A stretch of 64,000 nucleotides of DNA from Morchella semilibera (GCA_009192285.1 CM018603.1:7003613-7067612), one strand, 5' to 3'. Counted from the first letter of the stretch, positions 36,980 to 49,221 are shown. The notes: generated from the letters alone by a model not told the origin. Program-made: numbers and translations.

Positions 36980-37916
36980 GAACACAGCCGCTGTTAGAGA
37001 GTATTTACCAAGTGTCAAAACCAACAATTTACACTTCGCCACATTAAAAGGTGCCTAAACCGTCAACTTTGACCAATTTTATAAAGTGAGGATGTACTAT
37101 GATACGCCTAGAGATATTTACTATACTGTGTGTAGTTCATATCCTGCGAGGGTATTTCATAGTAAGCGTGAAGAACCATTTACCTATGGAGTTTCTCATA
37201 TCATACCTTCCTTGTGTGGTTAATTAGGTGACTAATTAGGAAATGTAGTCTTGGCGGTTTTTTGTGTGTATGGCGCAGCGCGGCTTAAAGGTGATAGAAA
37301 TTGCAGGGCAAATAACTTTTCAATCAGACAAGATATCAAAAATCTATGAGAGGAGATTGTAGGTATAGGTATGATAGAGATTTTGATCTCATAAATGTTT
37401 AATAACTTGTCTGCTTTTGAAAAGTCACTAGCCATGCCATTTACCTATTTTTGTATGCAAAAAGCGCCAATACTTAGTGAAGTGGAACAGTATTGTACCC
37501 GTTCGGCCGTAAATTGGCTGGAATCTAAGGCTCTTATTGGTTAACAAGCAGCCGGAGTGGCTAAGATTGTTTCAGCTGTCTAACAAAGGGATTCTAGCTA
37601 CGAGGGATCTGGCCAGGAATTTTTTTCTCCCGCTGTTCCAGGGCTCCCCCGCAACCACTCAGCCAGGGACCGCCTATCAGATACAGTTGCCTCGGGACGG
37701 CGTACCGCAAGCAACGACGAAGGCGCGGAAAGGATTGGGTTTGAACTTTTCAGTTTGGCGGCACATTGATTTTAAATTTAGTGGTTCAATTCCAGAGTAT
37801 GACTTTATTTTGAGCAGGGGGCAGCAGCCTAACCTAATTGTACTAACTATCGTGAGATTGTTAATGAGCAGAGTATGGGTCGCGGACTAACTACGGTCGG
37901 GCGGAGTCGACAGGCC

Positions 37917-37963
37917 GTTTAATTATGGTCGGAGCGGGGGTATGATTCCCCCTCCTGACTGTC
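37917..37963 (+). repeat. Direct repeat, left copy, flanking the Tse2-like gene
   Basis: GTTTAATTATGGTC..., then GCGGGGGTATGATTCCCCCT, then CCTGACTGTC. Its partner is at 39065-39120. Each copy contains a small G5TATGATTC5 palindrome. Confidence 0.7.
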
Positions 37964-38136
37964 CACCCCCCCGGTATCTTATTTGCTATGTTTGCCACCT
38001 GACACTCGCCACCATCCAGGGCCCCAGGCCCCGCAGCGGGCGGCGTCAGGGTAACTTTTGAACGTATTTAAGGCTGGGCGGCTGGATTCTAGCTACGATC
38101 GCTAATTCCCTTTACAAAAGCTGATAATCGCCGGGC

Positions 38137-38823
38137 ATGTATTCATTTACAGCGTTCTCCGCTGCAATTCCTTTGCAGCAGCAGCTTCAGTTATCACTAT
38201 CCAATTCTATCCGGCGAACTTACTCCAGCATTTCGCGTGGTCCTCTTCTAGGCCGGTATACGACGACCGTTCCCGTCGACTTGTTCCGTGTCGGCGCATC
38301 CCCAAAAGTGGTACTTCGGGATTTCGATACGCAGAACGCACGTGGGCGCCCTTCGTATGACCTCCACTTAGGCTCAGACGGTCTTGTCCATCCTAAGCCG
38401 GGTCCAGACTTCCAGGGACCAAACGGAGCGAGCGTGCGGCCTAATGGGCCAATGCTACAGGAAGTTATCCGCAATTTCAGAGGGAAGAATACTACCGTAT
38501 ACCGTTTGCCAGAAGGTTTGTTGCCAGTTTCGAGGCTTTGCTGGTGGACTGGCGTGTGGGTTAATGATGATTCGGGTGGAAATAGGGACTGAATTACCGG
38601 AAAAACTGGTCCTGTTGCACGAACATAGCGACCACTATTCACTGCAGACGACGGAACCAGTGCAGTTGAAGGGTAAGCAAAAGATTTTCCATCTTATGTG
38701 TGTATATATTTGGGAGACTGCTAACATAAGATATCAGAGCTGAATGATCGGATAACAGAACTTCTACAAAGAAAAGGAGAGCGGATGACGCAAAGGGAGT
38801 TTTGCGACCGTTATCCATTCTGA
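38137..38823 (+). CDS. Tse2-like ADP-ribosyltransferase-fold domain protein
   Basis: Three exons: 38137-38515, 38586-38672, 38738-38823; introns 38516-38585 (GTTTGT...ATAG) and 38673-38737 (GTAAGC, CTAAC branch, TATCAG). All phases fit and the gene is intact. The pattern is that of fungal proteins with the Tse2 ADP-ribosyltransferase toxin domain. It has an N-terminal VDLFRVG box, a central RPNGPMLQEVIRNF segment, then a PEG-x-LPE-x-LVLLHEH box and HYSLQTTEPVQL. A helical C-terminus with LND and a final RYPF closes the domain. The family name comes from bacterial Tse2. Whether fungal members act as toxins, and on what, is not known to me. The N-terminus is rich in Ser, Arg and hydrophobic residues and could be a mitochondrial presequence. 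Direct repeats flank the gene about 170-240 bp away on either side. Confidence 0.7.
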
Positions 38824-40476
38824 ATGGTTTGTTTGTGGAGCTGGATCCAGGCGCTGGGTGGAGCAAATACATACTTTGTATATACTACTTATGGCCCTAG
38901 AATCGGAGTTTCCGGCCAGAGGTTTGCGTACCGGAAGTTAGAAATTCTTTATTTGGGAAAGGGTTGGGGGTTGGTGAGATTTAAAATGTTTGAGCGCGTC
39001 GGCGAGCGGTGGGTTGAGGAGCGGCGAGAGGCCGCCGTACTGACGTGATTGTTGTGTAACGTGCTGTTTAATTAGTATGGCTAGGAGGGGGTATGATTCC
39101 CCCCCCCCTCCTGACTGTCAAGCAAGTACATAAAGACCAGCGAAGTGCCTAGACTCTCCCTACCCCCCCCCCTCCCCCGCCCGCATCCAGAGTCCAATCT
39201 GAACTCGAGGGTTTGCTACTCGCCGATTTAGTCATCGGTTCCGGTGTCGTCGCTCTTTTTGTGAAATTCCAAATTCCAAATCCACTAGAGAAGGGCAAAG
39301 AGGGAAATACTCGATTGATCTACTATTAGTACCCGCGGTGCTTACTGTTAACAAACCACAGCTTCAGGTACTGACATATGCATTTTTGGTCCCTAGTATC
39401 TTAGTATTATTATTATTACTTACTTCTTCACATGTGGTCTCTTGGAGAAGTGATCGTCTACAGTAGGGCAGCAATGTGTGTATTTTATAGATCCAAGTAT
39501 CCCAAGGGCCGATAAAAGTAGCAAACTATTACCCTGACCCAAAATCGAGATTGTCTTAATCCTCCGGGTGATAGCGGTAGGTAATAAATGATTGAATATA
39601 GTAATACCTTGGTGAAACGCCACCAACATCTGGCGCTTGTACCTCAGGGTGTTCCATCACTTATTGCCTGTCGCTGTAAAGTACATATTAGACAATACTG
39701 TAGAAATACGGTATGGTTGGGGACCCCTGTAACCGGAGCACTTGTGACATTGGTTTTCTGAAGATCATCTCCTAATCGGGTAATTATTTAATGATTTTAG
39801 GCCGAGATTAAGTGCCAAGATGGGGATTTGGGTATTAAGCTTACCTGATTGGGATAACTATTTTTCAATCGGGAAATATTCCACCCGGCGGGGGTGGCGG
39901 GCCGCCCGCATATTAGTGGAGTTTTCATTATTCAGAGCTTGATTTACCTCAGCTTGCTGGGGGTGGGGCGAATAGTGAGATATATTTTGGGGTTCTGTGA
40001 ACTATGTTTGGCGATGGTGAACGAGCGGCCACTGTAAACACGATGGCGAGCATTATTGGGAGATAAAAGTGCTTAATTCAAAGTGCTCATCCTAGCCATA
40101 TAATCCTATCCTATTGAAATTGCACTATACAGAATTACACAACTAGAATACGTGAGAGATGTTGTGATTGTACCAGCATTCGATCCCGTCCGTCACGCCC
40201 CTTGGCCCCCCATATCTATCATATCATGCACTAGCGTAAACAACAAAACATAGCATCGCCATAAATGCGGAAGCAGTCCTACGCAGAATCAGAACGAAAT
40301 CCCCGGCCGACTTGCCCTTCCCACTGCATCCTGTACATGCTATGGTAGTAGCACAAATGAGAGACATCAAGGGATCAAATAACAACTTTATCTCACGCGC
40401 CATCTTCATATCAAGAATCAGTAAAACAAAAAAAACAGCCAACCAGGATGGAACTCTCTTTGGTCGTAAAACCCTT
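38824..40476. other. Intergenic, no gene seen
   Basis: Includes the right direct-repeat copy at 39065-39120 and otherwise AT-rich sequence. A 74-codon open frame right after the upstream stop (38824-39048) is not supported. Confidence 0.5.
39065..39120 (+). repeat. Direct repeat, right copy, flanking the Tse2-like gene
   Basis: TGTTTAATTAGTATGGCTAG, then GAGGGGGTATGATTCCCCCC, then CTCCTGACTGTCA. Matches 37917-37963 apart from small indels in the C-run and a few substitutions. Confidence 0.7.
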
Positions 40477-41025
40477 TCACTCACCAGTCCAGAAGCCCTT
40501 TCCAACCTTCTCATCGGGCCCTCCTCCCTTTTTGTGGTCGTAGCGCCCGTCCATCTCGCGATTGTGCTTTGCGACATCAGCTCTGTCACCCTCTGATCGT
40601 TCACTCATGTCGAACGGACCCCTCCCTTTCCGAGAGGACGAGGAGGACGGCGAGGAACCGCCCCTATGAAGATCTCCGGGACCTTCACTCGTTGCTTCGC
40701 CGTAGCCCCTCCCAGAGGATCTGGTGCTATGTTTGCTCTGCCCGGTCTCAGCGACACCACCGCTGCCAGTGCCTTTGCCTTCGTCTACCGGCTTGCGACC
40801 AGGGTGTTCGGTATCGACGCGGGGGCGAGAGCCGGCGCGCTCAGGGTGAGCCGACTCACCAGTCTGGTCAGCATCACCATAGCCGCTCGTGGATGGCGCC
40901 GCGAGCGAACGGGTGAATGAGCGGCGACGAGGGATGGGGAGGGTTACTCGTGCGGAGGCCGCTGAAGGGACAGCAGTACGGGTGAGGAGGGAGTCTCGAG
41001 GAAGTTGTAGGATTGAACGACGCAT
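40477..41025 (-). CDS. Small, probably mitochondrial, disordered protein
   Basis: 182 residues in one exon. The N-terminus (MRRSILQLPRDSLLTRTAV to RRRSFTRSLAAP) is rich in Arg, Ser and Ala with no acidic residue except one Asp, a typical mitochondrial presequence. The rest is Gly/Ser/Arg-rich and disordered. The C-terminus (DRADVAKHNREMDGRYDHK ... KVGKGFWTG) looks like the conserved end of small fungal mitochondrial proteins. The last codons overlap a strong splice donor (ACTG/GTGAGTG). A short final exon further downstream (e.g. from about 40408, giving a few more residues) is therefore an alternative to the stop at 40477. Function unknown. Confidence 0.6.
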   Translation of the reverse strand: MRRSILQLPRDSLLTRTAVPSAASARVTLPIPRRRSFTRSLAAPSTSGYGDADQTGESAHPERAGSRPRVDTEHPGRKPVDEGKGTGSGGVAETGQSKHSTRSSGRGYGEATSEGPGDLHRGGSSPSSSSSRKGRGPFDMSERSEGDRADVAKHNREMDGRYDHKKGGGPDEKVGKGFWTGE

Positions 41026-44000
41026 GGTAAATACAGTATGCTTTTTCCTTCTTCACGTGCTTCAATAAATTAGTGGAGCGTGGGGGGGAGGGGGGGAGGT
41101 ATGGTTGAGGATTTGGGTAGCCTTTCTTTGTTTTATGCTTATTATTCTCTTTCAGTGGGAAAGAGTAAAGAGATTGGATATAAAGGTCCCCTCGCCCCTC
41201 ACTCCTATTTTCTCTCCCCCCACCCCTTTGCCCGTTTGATGAGCGCATAGAGTGACCATGATGTCATTGCCCCCCAGATCATGACGGAAGTGTGCAAAAT
41301 CCCGACCGACGGACAACGGACAACGGGAATCTCCACCTCTTTCGCCTTCATCAAAACAAAATAACACAGACAGATATGATCCTCTCTAGCCCGTGCGTGG
41401 CCTTGGATATGGAATTCGTCCAGTTGGAACGTTGGAACATTCAGAGGGCAAAAAACGTGGGAGGCTCATGCATGACGTCAGGGGCCAAGATAAGATGAGA
41501 TGTATGTATCATGAGTGATCACTCGGCCTTGGCAACCTGCCTGCATGCATGAACCCTTATCCGGAACGATGGTACAGATTGCTAACACGCTAGTAATCTC
41601 TTGGTTGATCCAAGCTAGAGTTAAGTAAAGCCGATCTTGATAAGACACCAGCGATGGCCTACTTGCCAGGTTCCCATCAACTGGACGGAGATAGGTAGGT
41701 AATGACTGTAGCAACCGAAGTCCTATTGAGAAATAGAAGCTAGGCTAGTAGCTTGTATTTGTTGGGCTTGGAGTTTTGTTAGGGGGGTTTAAAGGAGCAA
41801 AGAATTCAACACTCAGCATGCGTTGATCATGAGAGGCTGTGGGTTAGTGTGTGTGGTGTGGGATGGAAATGGGGTGGTCGTGGAGGAGAGGGTCCCAGCC
41901 GCGCATGGGGGTGGCTTCAATCCCCCACCCCTAGATCATGGAGGACTAACTTTTTTTCTTCTTTCAGATAATCTTCCTCATATTCCCAGTTGACCGGACC
42001 AGAACAGTGGTTGACTGTAGGCACCGGGGCGCCACGCCACGCCGCAGGGAACCATGGCGGAAAACCGGGAACAGACGAAGACATGTACGTACACTACATG
42101 TAGCTAACGCCAACTCCTTCCCCTTGCTACCCCGGATTGACACAACCGCGCCAGGTAACGCAATACTGTCTCGCGATTTCGAAACAGCAGTACATAGAGT
42201 CCATGCTTCATGTGTCCGATCGACACCGCGCGCTGGAAAACCCGCTGGATAACCGAGACTACCCGTTGCCAAGAGAAAGCCCCCTCGCAAAACCGGATCG
42301 TCAAACTGGCTCCATCATGACTCCCTGTTTCCTCGCCCAAATCCTATGTGGGGAGGCGTGAGTTGCGCTGCCCGACGTACGTAGCATGTACTTAGGCAGA
42401 GAGAGAACGGTGCAGTTTTATCTTACTGTAGCAAGCGCTACTAGCTAGCTAGTTACATCGTGCAAACCCTGGGATATGTTCACTTAACAGCGATGAATTC
42501 GACCAAGTGTTATCGATGGGAGGTATGGGTACCGGTGGGATGGGTGGTATTAAGGAGTATGGATGATGAGAAGAAAGAGAGATGAGAGACATGCATTACG
42601 TCCCTTTTATACCCTAACAGGCCGTAGACGCGCTCGACCTTCCTTCGAAGCCCCCCGGTTACACCACGACCCACATTGTATAGGAACAGGGGGAGTATAG
42701 CGCATAGCATGTATCGAAAACAGACTTTCAAATAGAACAGGGTCTAGGTACAGAAGTGCTCGTTTCGACGCCCTGATTTCGATCTGGAATAACGAACTAC
42801 TCAGGTTGCAACACTCCAGCCCTTGGAGTCGACTAATTCTCTCTCTGTGGCTGTACAGATATGGGATGAAATGGGACGCAGTGCGTGCAGATACGCCATG
42901 ATGTTTTGGTTGTTGTAGGTTGAGCGACGGTGGGCCAGGGTTGTTCGATGGGATTTTACTGCCAAGCTCGATCCTCCGGCTTTAGCCACGGTCGCCGTGA
43001 ATGTCAATAAAGCCCTTAAAGCGTAAACACCCCGAACCTAAAAAAAAAAAAAGAATACCGTGTCCACTTTCCCCCCTGGTACCCGGCCACAGTCTCTCGA
43101 CCAAGCCTAGGAGGCGGCTCGAATCTGCGACCTTTTGCCGCTGGTGGAGTAAGCCTTGGCGGCTCTAGGCGACTCTATAACTGTGGGTGTATATGTATAT
43201 AGTAATAGTAGATGGTATGATATTCTTTAATGATATGATATGACCCTTCTGGCCATGGTTGATCTGGATGTCGATAGGTAGAGTTATTGGGGCATTGCGG
43301 GATAAACTAGGGTTTATATCCCAAGCGACACCGAGTGGGAGAGCATAGCACAAAAAAAATTCAATACTCGCACATGGACAGGGTTTTTTGTGCTGCCGTA
43401 TCGTGCAAAGCAAACCAATGTATAAAATTACAAGGGCAGTGGAAATTATTTCGGAGGCGACGCTGTTTCTCGTCCCAAGAAGGTGGTCTATTTCTTGTTG
43501 CGTACGTATCCGAACTTCCACTTCCAGAGCCTCCGGAGATACTTACTCAAAGGCCACATCATTTGGTCAGAAAAAATTGACATGCATGACTCAACACTGA
43601 TACAAGTATCCGCCAACATCCATGCATTTGTGGCCATATCATACATGTAGTCTTATGAAATCTTGTTATCGTGGGCTTTAATTACCCCTCCCCCACAATC
43701 CTCCCCGTGGCTTTTTGACCCGCTATTCTTGGTGTTCTGATTTTTCAAGTCCCCAAAATCGCGCCCGCCCACGCGATTTATTATCACCATGCCTGCTCAC
43801 AAGACCCGCGCCTAGATCCTGACTAAATATAAGTGCCTATATGTACATGTATCCAATGATTTTACTCAAAATCTTGCCCTCAATTAGCTATCTCGTTTCC
43901 CTTATATTTACTGATGCGCTGCTACTCTCCGGCTCTGGCCGCTGGGTGCGGCACCCGTGTTTGGGTGGTCCTAGCTGCCTATTCCTTTCTACTTTAACCA

Positions 44001-44275
44001 TATATAACGTGATTCTAGGCCTCTGTTTTATTCCACTAAAAGAACACCACTCTGTTATCAGTCTTGGCCGGTTTATTAATATAACACAATGATGTATCCC
44101 CATGCTGCACAAAAACAAGAAATGCGATCATTGACGTTTCTATTAGTAATCGCGCATATCGCCCCCGCAATTTACTCTGTTCCTTGCCTGCTTTGTCATC
44201 ACATCTGATATTGAAGCTTAACCTCAACGTCACCTCAACTCCAGGTATCACGAAATACAACCAAGTAAACTCCTA
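41026..44275. other. 3.2-kb intergenic region
   Basis: No supported gene. At about 43036-43175 there is a possible tRNA-derived SINE on the minus strand (B-box-like GATTCGAGCC, ending in a 12-T run). The region just before 44276 should hold the CCDC174-homologue promoter. Confidence 0.45.
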
Positions 44276-45319
44276 ATGGCCTCAGAATCACTCTACGGCG
44301 CGCCGCGTCCAAAGTCCAAAACAAACCCGATATCTCTCTCCTCCACGTCTATTCATGCCCTTTCCAACGAGCTCGCCCTCGCCCGCGTGCGCCTCTCCTC
44401 GTCCGGCGGTGCGAGGACGGCACCAGGCCGCGCCCGGCCATCGAAAAGCAAGGCCCTCTTCGGGCCGGCAAACAAAGGCGTGGGTAAGCGTGCCGCACGC
44501 GACGATGCTCCAGACAACAGCTACGGTGGCAAGACGAGCGCTCAGCTAGGCGGCGAAGGTGTTTCGGAGCGGGACTTGGAACGCAGCAGAAAGAAGCTCA
44601 AAGAGAAGAGCCGCTTATATGCAGCTATGAAGCGCGGTGACTTTGGTGATGAGAGCGGCGAGGGACTGATCGACTTTGACCGCAAATGGGCCGAACACCC
44701 CTCTGACGAGTCTGACGAGGAGGCCGAGGACGAAGCCGGTGGCGACGACGACGACGAGATCGTCGAGTACGAGGACGAGTTCGGCCGTACCAGGAAGGGG
44801 AAAAGGTCGGTTGTTGAACGCGAGAAGAGACGTGTTGCGGCTGCGAAGAAGGCTGCTGAGGAGGCGGCAGCGATGAATGCTGCGCCGGAGGGACTCATCG
44901 TGGGGAATACGATACAGACCGCGGCGTTTACGACATCGACATTTTCTACGGTACCCTCGAGTGCGATGCTGGCGGGGGCAATGCCGAGGGAAGAGGACGA
45001 GGAGAAGGAGACGCACTATGACGCGAGTAGGGAGGTGCGCACAAAGGGTGTAGGATTTTACCAGTTTAGTAAGGATGAAGCCGAGAGGAAGGCTGAGATG
45101 GAGGAGCTAGAGAGGGAAAGGTTAAAAACGGCCGAGGCTAGGCAGAAGGTGGGGGAAAGAAAGCAGAAGAGGAAGGAGGCGGTGGAAAAGAAAAGAGAAG
45201 AAGTAAAAAGGAGACGTAGGGATAAGGTCGGCGATAAGTGGCTGGAAGGTTTTATGGGAGAGTTGGCCGAGCCCCCAGTTACCCCTAACTCTGCTAAACA
45301 GGAAGAGGAGGAGGCTTGA
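44276..45319 (+). CDS. CCDC174 homologue, nuclear coiled-coil protein
   Basis: 347 residues in one exon. Matches the conserved plan of the CCDC174 family, reported in animals as exon-junction-associated nuclear proteins. An N-terminal Ser/Lys-rich region is followed by SERDLERSRKKLKEKSRLY and the acidic block with DFDRKWAEHPSDESDEE. Then come the signature EYEDEFGRTRKGK and the C-terminal block HYDASREVRTKGVGFYQFS. A long charged helix EERKAEMEELERERLK-type follows, ending in very basic KKREEVKRRRRDK. Two Lys/Arg clusters can serve as nuclear localisation signals. The start is the first ATG of a long open frame. The role in fungi is inferred from the family only. Confidence 0.85.
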   Translation: MASESLYGAPRPKSKTNPISLSSTSIHALSNELALARVRLSSSGGARTAPGRARPSKSKALFGPANKGVGKRAARDDAPDNSYGGKTSAQLGGEGVSERDLERSRKKLKEKSRLYAAMKRGDFGDESGEGLIDFDRKWAEHPSDESDEEAEDEAGGDDDDEIVEYEDEFGRTRKGKRSVVEREKRRVAAAKKAAEEAAAMNAAPEGLIVGNTIQTAAFTTSTFSTVPSSAMLAGAMPREEDEEKETHYDASREVRTKGVGFYQFSKDEAERKAEMEELERERLKTAEARQKVGERKQKRKEAVEKKREEVKRRRRDKVGDKWLEGFMGELAEPPVTPNSAKQEEEEA

Positions 45320-47001
45320 AGGGATTTTTTTAGTGTTTGGAGCTTGACTTCTGTTTCCTTTTTTTCTCTGGGTTCTCCTTTTTCTAGGAGTATAGGCTGA
45401 CCTCCACTTTTGCTCTTTGCGCTGCATAGTGCTGCTTAGAGAGTTCATCCCTGAATTATGGCAATGTGGTAGATAATTCAGCTAAAACTATATATGCAAA
45501 TTCCTTGAGTTGTGGAGACCTATTCATTGCCCAGCGTGGCACCCTAGTGCTTTCCCAAACCCTCTGGCCTGATCCCACCGCCCCAGAACAGATCCAAGGG
45601 GCAATAAAATCCTATAGCTGTGAATATCTACTTGTACTTGCATATACTTTTAAAGGCTGCTCGAACTCCGTATTAAGTAAAGGTGTAACCAAGACAATTT
45701 TGTGAGCTACTCATGCCAAGTAGTTTCTGAAATCATTTCCTCAATTTCTTGGCATAATGACCCGTGAAGATTTCTCCTTCCACCCCACTATCTATCAACA
45801 TAGGGAGTTGGGGGGGAAGGGGCGAGCGGGGAGGGGAGGTAATTATAGGGGGAGGAAGTAGGGGGAGGGACATCCCCGACGAATATATACCGTGTGTTGA
45901 CGAACAAGGGTTGTTTTAGAAATTATTAGTAGCTAGACTAGTTCTCGGCTTGGCTGTTAAGTACATGCTACCGGCCCCTCTTCCAGTATAGTATGGGTTT
46001 TAAACTATGGGCGCGCGCCATAGCCAACAACGAGTTTCCTGTCAATGGGATCGATTGGCTTGGCATTCACATAGATACAACTTGTTTACCACACATACGA
46101 GATCGATATGCATGTAGATCCTACCGATTTCCAAGGATTTAAGAGTTAAAGTGTAGCTACACCGCATAGCCCCGGCCCCAATTAATAGTATCGAGTTTCA
46201 GAAACGTATAGGGGTTGGTGGGTTAGGGATGCTTGCGTGCCTGAGTACATCATAAAATGCTCCAGCACAGTGTTGAGATCGGTCTATAATATGTAAAAAT
46301 CCAATTCATTCTATTCCAAGGATCTTTGCTCCTTGCCATTGCGAAACACCGGCTCATATAGCAAATAGTGCAGAAATAATCATTGGTATAAGCGGAGTGA
46401 TATTCCATGAATCAAACGCTCCAGCCTAGAAACAATAGATAAGATCTTGGGGCTGCAAAATGGCTAAAGCACGGTTTTAGGTTAGATCTGACTGTTCTGG
46501 TTAGAGTGGGCCGAGGTTTAGTTAAATTCCGGCGGGCACTTAAGTACACAGACATCGGTACGTACACAACTGGAGACATCAGCCGGACCACACCGATGTA
46601 CTTCCCAATCATAGACTTTTTCACTCGATAAAGTTGTATATGTGAGAGAGAAACTGCACTTTGATGATCATGAACTGTGTTTCGTAAACCTCTTGTAAGG
46701 GGAAGCGTACCTCCCCATGGCCAATCACAAAATCTGATCGCCCGCATCTATGTGTACAAGCGTACGGGGAATCTGGAAGGGTCAGGGTATCGACCTTACA
46801 CAATAACTACTATGGCTAAGCGTTCCAACTAAGTCACCCCCTATACCCTAGTATATGATCATTCTGTATTGAAGTGACCTTTATCCGCTACCGTATGCAT
46901 ACATGATTATAATACTACATGTACTCCTCATGTGTAAACACGAAGCCACGTAGATTTATCTGCGCGGAAATCGATACAAGACACGTTTCCCAACCGGAGC
47001 T
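45320..47001. other. Gene-free region
   Basis: 3' UTR of the CCDC174 homologue and AT-rich sequence with a G-rich stretch near 45810-45870. No gene or repeat identified. Confidence 0.45.
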
Positions 47002-47091
47002 TATGTACTTAGGGTGAAATTAGATATTGTCCTAATTGCGCTGGGAACCATGCTATCACGAGACAATACTTAATTTCACCGCAAGTACATG
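47002..47091. repeat. 90-bp inverted-repeat element
   Basis: Arms TATGTACTTAGGGTGAAATT and inverse AATTTCACCGCAAGTACATG (plus ATATTGTC / GACAATA inside), about 30 bp with several mismatches. Non-coding, MITE-like. Confidence 0.5.
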
Positions 47092-48290
47092 TACACCCGA
47101 CAGTTCTTATTCCTGTTACCCTCTTTCTCGATTCCCCTCGAAATCACTTCCCCCTCTTCTTTTCTCTCTCTGTGGCGGCGGCTGCTCGAGGCCCCCGAGG
47201 CCCCCACTCAGTTAATTAAGTAACTCCCTTCCCCCTGTCAGCTTATATTTTTCTTTGATCGTCTATTTGATTTACTTTGCGCCCTTCTAGGACTTAGCTA
47301 TAGCTTTCCCCGCGGACTTTCTTACTTTTAAACCTCTAGTATTCCGTACCAGATAATGCGCGCGTGTATGCGAAACAACTAAGTAGAGATCCCCACAGAG
47401 GTGCCAAGCCAACCGCCGACCGAGCAAAAGACAATGGGATAATCCCACTTGTTTTCTCCAGAGTAGTATATACGTATATAATCCCAACTGCCAAACATGC
47501 GATTAAACGAAAAAGAAAACTTATTCGCGACACACTCTATCACTCGGGGCGATGCCTGTTTACATCAGTAATCGTATCCAAAAAAAAACCGGGGCGATGC
47601 ATGCCCAAGTCACGTGCTCAACCATCAGGCTGATCCCCCCCCCCAAAAAAAAAATTATGACAGGTCGTCTTTATCGCCTGCATGAGATACGTCCAAGGCT
47701 GCTTTATTTTAGAGGTTGTAGTTGTGGTAGGAGCACAGCTGAGCATGTCTCAGCCTGGGAAGGGATTTTTTAAATCCCTTCTGTGGGGCTGTGACAAAAC
47801 TGGTCGAAGGGATATCTGCGGACAAAGCATGCGCACAGGCGCTCAGGCTGGTTTCTAATCCTTGCAATTGATTGACTGAAACCTGTGTTTTCGTCGCTGC
47901 CCCAGGTTCGTCGTTGCCCCAAAATTGACTTTAGGTACATAAAACTATTTTCCACAAGAACTTTCTTCCTGGACAGGTGTTGTAGTGTGGGTGAAGGATA
48001 ACTACATGTATATAGTTTGATGGTCGGTCCTGTGTGTCCGTCGCTGTACCAGGCCTAGGTACCAATTCAGCATAACTTCTTGATTCAAAATATCTAACAT
48101 GTCCTGGTCTCGGTTCTGTCCCCATAGAGCAGAATTCCTACCACCGGATCTTGTTTCGCATTCACTTACGCCGAGTGTTTCGCCTCCATCCACCACCCCA
48201 TTTCCAAATAATGTTTTGTGACTCTACAAATCTTGGGCTCCTGGCGGGCTATCTACTTGTGCTCAGGGCAAAGATATATATATAATAGGC
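47092..48290. other. Gene-free region
   Basis: Mixed sequence, short A and C runs near 47580-47655. No supported gene. Confidence 0.45.
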
Positions 48291-48384
48291 CCTTTGCGCA
48301 AAAGACTCCAGTGTGATTGGTTGATGGGAGGGTAGGCACCAATCAGGTTACCGGAAAATGACTCTGGAGTCTTTTGCGCAAAGG
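48291..48384. repeat. Hairpin element family G, copy 2
   Basis: Perfect 21-bp arms (beginning CCTTTGCGCAAAAGACTCC, 48291-48311, and its inverse at 48364-48384). The core has TGATTGGT and ACCAATCAGGTTACCGGAAA, nearly identical to the core of 36853-36979. Confidence 0.75.
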
Positions 48385-49126
48385 TTTGCTGGTAAGCAAG
48401 TACCATAGATACTCGAGGGGTTCGCTAGCGCCGCTAGCGCCGCTTGCACCAGAAAGTACTCAAAGTGCTGATTTCTTGGTCGAATATCTACGGTATGTAA
48501 ACAAGGTGTTGGCCAAACCGCCCCATCGTCTGTACCGTACCTGAGAGGACAGAAACGATGAATTGGTGCCGGTTAATTGTTTCCCCAGCTCAGGACCTAG
48601 TGCACTACAGCCTTGGCAACTTTGCGCTAAAAAAACACCGTTAAGGGAATTTCTGTTGTAGTCTTGATTATATCATTATATAGAAAGTCAAGGGCCGGGC
48701 TTGTATAATTATATAATATGCAGTGCACCAGATTCTGGGCCGTGAGTTATGGTATTGTACTTGCCAAATTTTTAAGTTTAGTACGAGATATAACCAAAGA
48801 TTGGGTGGCAACCGTCCTAAACTTGAAAATTCGGCAAGTAGCTTACGAGGTGCATGAGCCGGGGAAAAGCCCCGCGAGTACGGGCACGGGTGTTGACGGC
48901 CCGCAGGGTGAGAAACAGCCAATCTGCTTTTCAAGCAGGCAACGCTAGCTCCAACGCACGAGGAATTAAGCCACTCGATTCACACCCTCCTCACTTGAAC
49001 AGTTGATATATCGATAACGACTGGATAATTCTAAAGATTGGTATTCAAAAGTGATATATGATACATCCTGCATCATCGTGGAGCGGTTGCATATATAACG
49101 GAGCCCCACATACTCGTCCCTCCATG
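48385..49126. other. Gene-free region
   Basis: No supported gene. An inverted repeat AAATTTTTAAGTTTAG ... CTAAACTTGAAAATT at about 48767-48831 is present. Confidence 0.4.
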
Positions 49127-49221
49127 ACGTTTCCGAACACGACCAATATTGCATACCATACAAATAGGGGGACTTGGCACTTTTTTTGTGTGTATGCAAT
49201 ATTGGTCGTGTTCGGAAACGT
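49127..49221. repeat. Perfect 30-bp inverted repeat, 95 bp in all
   Basis: Left arm 49127-49156 starts ACGTTTCCGAACACGACC; right arm 49192-49221 is its exact inverse. The 35-nt loop is unrelated sequence with a T-run. Thirty pairs without mismatch imply a young element or gene conversion between arms. Confidence 0.85.

Larger units (their letters stand above)
36400..38136. other. Intergenic with one hairpin element and a direct repeat
   Basis: Contains the Msc1-like promoter, the hairpin element at 36853-36979 (listed separately) and, at 37917-37963, the left copy of a direct repeat that recurs at 39065-39120. The last 170 bases before 38137 include a TATA-like ATTTAAGG near 38067. A 117-codon open frame at 37537-37890 is not convincing. 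Confidence 0.5.

Noticed and set aside
37537-37890. 117-codon open frame upstream of the Tse2-like gene
   Set aside because: No recognisable composition, motif, splice partner or promoter; likely chance.
38824-39048. Open frame directly after the Tse2-like stop codon
   Set aside because: Starts at the base after the stop, overlaps the approach to the direct repeat, and shows no protein-like pattern.
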